Source of the DNA: Nitrospirota bacterium
GTDB taxonomy: Bacteria > Nitrospirota > Nitrospiria > Nitrospirales > UBA8639
NCBI GenBank assembly: GCA_029865515.1
Contig: JAOUGQ010000005.1
Span: 1 to 28,069 of the forward strand
Reading direction: 5' to 3'
DNA: 28,069 bases
Position numbers and translations under genes: made by a program. The notes under the pieces are model-generated. The model was not told the origin of the DNA, did not search any database, and saw nothing but the letters and a program-made list of their open reading frames with translations. Shown here one piece after another: positions 25,604 to 28,069 of the stretch (positions are counted from its first letter, which is position 1; every line of letters begins with the position of its first letter).

Positions 25604-26128
25604 ATGAGTCTGCAGGAAGCCCTCGAACGAGTGGAAAAACTCAAGCGGCTGTCTCAAAGCAGTAATCAACATGAGGCAGCATTGGCGGCCATGCGACTAA
25701 AAAATTTTGATGTGGAGGTGGCCCGTGCTCCCAGATTCGAACCAGTTGCTGAGGAGGCTTCCACCTCAGAGGACAACCCCAACTTGAATAAAATCGTAGA
25801 GATTCTTGATGAGGTTCCGATTGTTCCCTATGAAACCATGGATGAGATTGAGGTTGGACAGACTGAGGATAAACCGAAAGTCAATTGGGATGAACTTCAT
25901 TTTGCCCTTATTAAGAAAGCGCAAAGTATCGGGGCGGACGCCTTGATTCATATTCAATTGAAAGGGACCGCTGATCAAAAGGTGCTTGGAGCCACGGCCT
26001 TAAAATATCTCACCCCTAAAGAGGTGTTTGAAATTCAACAAGCCACGGCTTTGGATGAAGCCGAAAAAGCTTATCATCAGGCTCAAAAGGAGCGGCGGGA
26101 CGAGGATACGGCGCCGGGCATTGGTTAA
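25604..26128 (+). CDS. Small acidic protein with DUF2786-like N-terminus
   Basis: The 174-residue product has no signal peptide. Its first 33 residues (MSLQEALERVEKLKRL, then SSNQHEAALAAMRLKNF) resemble the helical DUF2786 domain found in proteins that often carry a further enzymatic domain. The middle is acidic. The segment 'LIKKAQSIGADALIHIQLKG…VLGATALKYL' recalls the YbjQ-type 'AxxLGADAV' beta-alpha motif, and the tail is charged. The start at 25604 has AAGGGAG at 6 bases; an ATG at 25568 with GGAG upstream would add 12 residues. The gene stands alone. Domain likenesses are from reading only; function unknown. Confidence 0.65.
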   Translation: MSLQEALERVEKLKRLSQSSNQHEAALAAMRLKNFDVEVARAPRFEPVAEEASTSEDNPNLNKIVEILDEVPIVPYETMDEIEVGQTEDKPKVNWDELHFALIKKAQSIGADALIHIQLKGTADQKVLGATALKYLTPKEVFEIQQATALDEAEKAYHQAQKERRDEDTAPGIG

Positions 26129-26474
26129 ATCTCCATCAAACAGAAGCCAAATCTTTTTTCATCTTCAGAAAAACCTCAGGATCCCTTCCCAGAATCAATA
26201 AGGGGGTGGGGAAGAGGTGCCGTTCACTAAGTGGAAGTGATGATTCGGGATTTGCTCGGAAGAAGCGCCGCTTGTGAAATTGCGGTACTTCACTCTCGAG
26301 CGTAGCCATTCCTTGTCCGCGCCAGACGGGTTTCTGCGGATCCCATGAATGCTGCTTCTGAGCATATCGTGGAGCTTCTAATGGAATGTGCGTGGCTTTC
26401 TAGGGCCTCTTGTCAGAGTTGAAAAGTATGGTAGTGTGTTTGAGGTTCAGGAAAAATATTAAAAAGGATACTCC

Positions 26475-26585
26475 ATGAAGATGCGAGGTATAGGGAAAAC
26501 CAGTGTGGTCCAAAGGTTGAAGGAGGGTCCTTCAAAAGAAATTGATCGCTACCTCAGTGCAATGGAAGGTGAAAGTAGTAAATGA
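26475..26585 (+). CDS. Possible small protein (36 aa)
   Basis: The ATG at 26475 has AAAAAGGA 6 bases upstream. The product starts MKMRGIGKTSVVQRLKEG and continues SKEIDRYLSAMEGES, amphipathic and balanced in charge, as expected of a real helical peptide rather than chance translation. There is no signal peptide and no family is recognised. A GAAGGA/TCCTTC hairpin lies inside the ORF. Confidence 0.4.
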   Translation: MKMRGIGKTSVVQRLKEGPSKEIDRYLSAMEGESSK

Positions 26586-26658
26586 GGAAATGAGACTTTC
26601 CTGGCATTTTTTCAAGCCCTCATAGCGCCATCATCTTTCTTATCGAAAATCCCTCTTC

Positions 26659-26703
26659 TACATTCCTTATCGCATTTCTCGTCTACGGGCAGAGAGGAAT
26701 GTA
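26659..26703. repeat. 9-bp inverted repeat
   Basis: TACATTCCT (26659-26667) and AGGAATGTA (26695-26703) are exact inverse complements, 27 bases apart, about 150 bases before the PagL-like gene. It could be an operator or an RNA stem; there is no T-run to make it a terminator. Confidence 0.5.
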
Positions 26704-26852
26704 ATGTGTCGAATGACCAGTATGGGGAATTTCTATGGCCCCAAGACGGAGGTGTTGGGGCGGGAGAGTATTTGGTCCAAAAGCAGTGTTTGTACAAGTT
26801 GCCGGCAATGAGATTCAAAAGAATGCAATCATAAAAAATAGAAGGACGAACT

Positions 26853-27443
26853 GTGGAGAGAAAAAAGAAGGTGTCCATGCTTCCCTCGCACATCATCAGT
26901 GTTCTGTGTTTAACCGTGGGGCTGATGATGGTTTTTCAGGGACCGGGCCATACCAAAGAGATTGAATTGATCTCCATTGGAACGCGGGTAGGGATCAATT
27001 CTGAGACGCTTGGAATACCACCGACTGAAAAGGAAGATTTTGAGCAATACGATGTCTTTGCCGTGATTGGACTTCCTTGGAGCTGGGAATTTCCTTCGGG
27101 GTGGGAGATTCGTTGGAGGCTCAATGCAACCGCTGGGGCGTTGAGAGCGGCGGGTGATACCGGTTTCATCACGGAGCTGAGTCCGGGCCTCTCATTTACG
27201 AAGCCAAGTTGGAACCTCACCTTCGATCTTGGAGGGGGTTGGGCGTATCTCAGCGATTATAAGTTTGGGAAGCAAGATATCGGAGGACCCTTCCAAATTA
27301 TCGGGCATGGCGGCCTTACCTATCACCTCCCCTGGCATGTGTCGATCGGGTGGCGGTTTCATCATATGTCAGATGCCACGATTTATGGGACCGATAATCG
27401 TGGTGTCGACCTCCACATGCTTGAACTCAGTTACCGATTCTAA
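26853..27443 (+). CDS. PagL-like lipid A deacylase / acyloxyacyl hydrolase family outer-membrane protein
   Basis: The 196-residue product has a signal peptide (…SVLCLTVGLMMVFQGPGHT) and then alternating strands of a small beta-barrel ending in aromatic Phe ('LHMLELSYRF'). The motif 'GWRFHHMSDATIYG…NRGVD' matches the PagL active-site region, with His171 and Ser173 as the HxS pair. The third residue is Glu in characterised PagL; here Asp186 lies near the expected place. Such enzymes remove the 3-O acyl chain of lipid A in the outer membrane. The GTG at 26853 has AAGGA 6 bases upstream; an ATG at 26877 is also possible. It is convergent with the sthA-like gene. Confidence 0.75.
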   Translation: MERKKKVSMLPSHIISVLCLTVGLMMVFQGPGHTKEIELISIGTRVGINSETLGIPPTEKEDFEQYDVFAVIGLPWSWEFPSGWEIRWRLNATAGALRAAGDTGFITELSPGLSFTKPSWNLTFDLGGGWAYLSDYKFGKQDIGGPFQIIGHGGLTYHLPWHVSIGWRFHHMSDATIYGTDNRGVDLHMLELSYRF

Positions 27444-27600
27444 GAGATTTCGAGAAACTTTCTGCCGGCATCCGGCTGAGCGTGCTTGAGGTTTTCGCGG
27501 TTCGGCCTGTCTTTATGTCTGTAGTCCAATCATTCCGTTATATCGATAAAGAAGAGCTTCTTCCCTGAATCTCTAGAATGTAGGGGGAGAAGTCAGAGGT

Positions 27601-28069
27601 TCAGTGCGGGCGTTGTTTGGCGATATCGAGAGCCGCAACCCGGTAGGCCTCGGCGAGTGTGGGAAAGTTAAAGATATTTTCGATGAATTGATCGATGTGA
27701 ATGTGGTGCAGCAGACCCATTTGGCCGATATGAATGAGTTCCGTGGCGCCTTCGCCTACGATATGCACACCGAGCAGTTGTTGCCCTTTTGAGTCCGCGA
27801 TCATTTTGAGCAGACCGTTGGTCATTCCGGAAATCTGTCCGCGCGCAATTTCATGGAATCGTGCACGCCCGATGATGGCTCCGCCCCATTTTTCTTTGGC
27901 TTCTTGTTCGCTCAGTCCCACACTGGACATTTCGGGAATAGTGTAAATGCCCATGGGAATATTCTCGGGGGCGACACCGGTTTCCAATCCCAATGCATGA
28001 CAGACGGCCCGTCGGCCCTGTTCCATGGAGCAGGAGGCGAGGGAAGGAGGACCAATGACGTACCGACAG
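27601..28069 (-). CDS. sthA: SthA-type pyridine nucleotide transhydrogenase, C-terminal part (cut by window end)
   Basis: The reading frame runs open to the right edge, so only about 156 C-terminal residues are present. They show the end of the FAD domain ('YVIGPPSLASCSMEQGRRA') and the dimerisation domain of class I pyridine-nucleotide disulfide oxidoreductases ('YTIPEMSSVGLSEQEAK', 'LLGVHIVGEGATELIHIGQ', 'FNFPTLAEAYRVAALDI'). These match soluble transhydrogenase, which moves hydride between NADPH and NAD+. The His-Glu pair of disulfide reductases is replaced by 'FNFPTLAEAYR', typical of SthA. Dihydrolipoamide dehydrogenase is the alternative. An internal ATG at 28026 is not the start. Confidence 0.85.
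   Translation of the reverse strand, partial: CRYVIGPPSLASCSMEQGRRAVCHALGLETGVAPENIPMGIYTIPEMSSVGLSEQEAKEKWGGAIIGRARFHEIARGQISGMTNGLLKMIADSKGQQLLGVHIVGEGATELIHIGQMGLLHHIHIDQFIENIFNFPTLAEAYRVAALDIAKQRPH

Larger units (their letters stand above)
26129..26852. other. Gene-poor stretch (~720 bases)
   Basis: It contains one 36-codon ORF with a good ribosome-binding site (26475-26585) and a 9-bp inverted repeat (26659-26703), both listed separately. I see no other coding or RNA signal and no convincing promoter for the downstream PagL-like gene. Confidence 0.55.

Noticed and set aside
27464..27476. GCCGG-CAT-CCGGC hairpin between the convergent PagL-like and sthA genes
   Set aside because: The stem is only 5 bp with a 3-base loop and no T-run follows, so I do not call it a terminator.

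Overview
The window looks like ordinary chromosome of a Gram-negative bacterium. It carries a complete Tol-Pal envelope operon, several lipoproteins with lipoboxes, and a PagL-type outer-membrane enzyme. The gene mix (single-haem c-type cytochrome, TolA/TonB-like protein, HEAT-repeat protein, B12-type radical SAM enzyme of the RiPP class) and roughly 50% GC fit a Nitrospirota member such as a Nitrospira. That placement is an inference from protein flavour, not a database result. I see no rRNA, insertion sequence, CRISPR array, integrase or phage gene.

From 1 to 16.7 kb nearly everything is on the minus strand. In transcription order (right to left): a perfect-consensus promoter, tRNA-Val(UAC), tRNA-Asp(GUC), tolQ, tolR, a tolA/tonB-like gene, tolB, pal, a 600-residue coiled-coil lipoprotein and cpoB. 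Then come mutL, miaA, an mtnP-pfkB pair (MTA salvage), rodZ and cdd. They are followed by a small c-type cytochrome with its own promoter and strong terminator, and a two-gene unit of a tiny basic protein plus a HEAT-repeat protein. The tol genes energise outer-membrane constriction, PG/OM tethering and cell-wall coordination. RodZ and the lytic transglycosylase further right add to the envelope theme.

From 16.7 to 22.3 kb a divergent promoter pair separates the tRNA/tol unit from a plus-strand gene for a membrane-anchored TPR protein. It is convergent with a LysM lytic transglycosylase. Next come a B12-binding radical SAM enzyme resembling RiPP-maturation C-methyltransferases and, overlapping it, a pterin-4a-carbinolamine dehydratase.

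From 22.3 kb to the end the sequence is gene-poor, with three intergenic stretches of about 0.7 to 1.0 kb. It holds a lipoprotein with a lectin-like domain and a caspase-like domain, a small acidic protein with a DUF2786-like start, a PagL-like outer-membrane protein, and the C-terminal part of an SthA-type flavoprotein cut by the window end. Two short ORFs with good ribosome-binding sites and one possible decayed reading frame lie in these gaps.

The best candidates for something under-described are the radical SAM/pterin dehydratase pair without an evident precursor peptide, the lectin-caspase lipoprotein, and the repeat-built coiled-coil lipoprotein inside the tol-pal operon.
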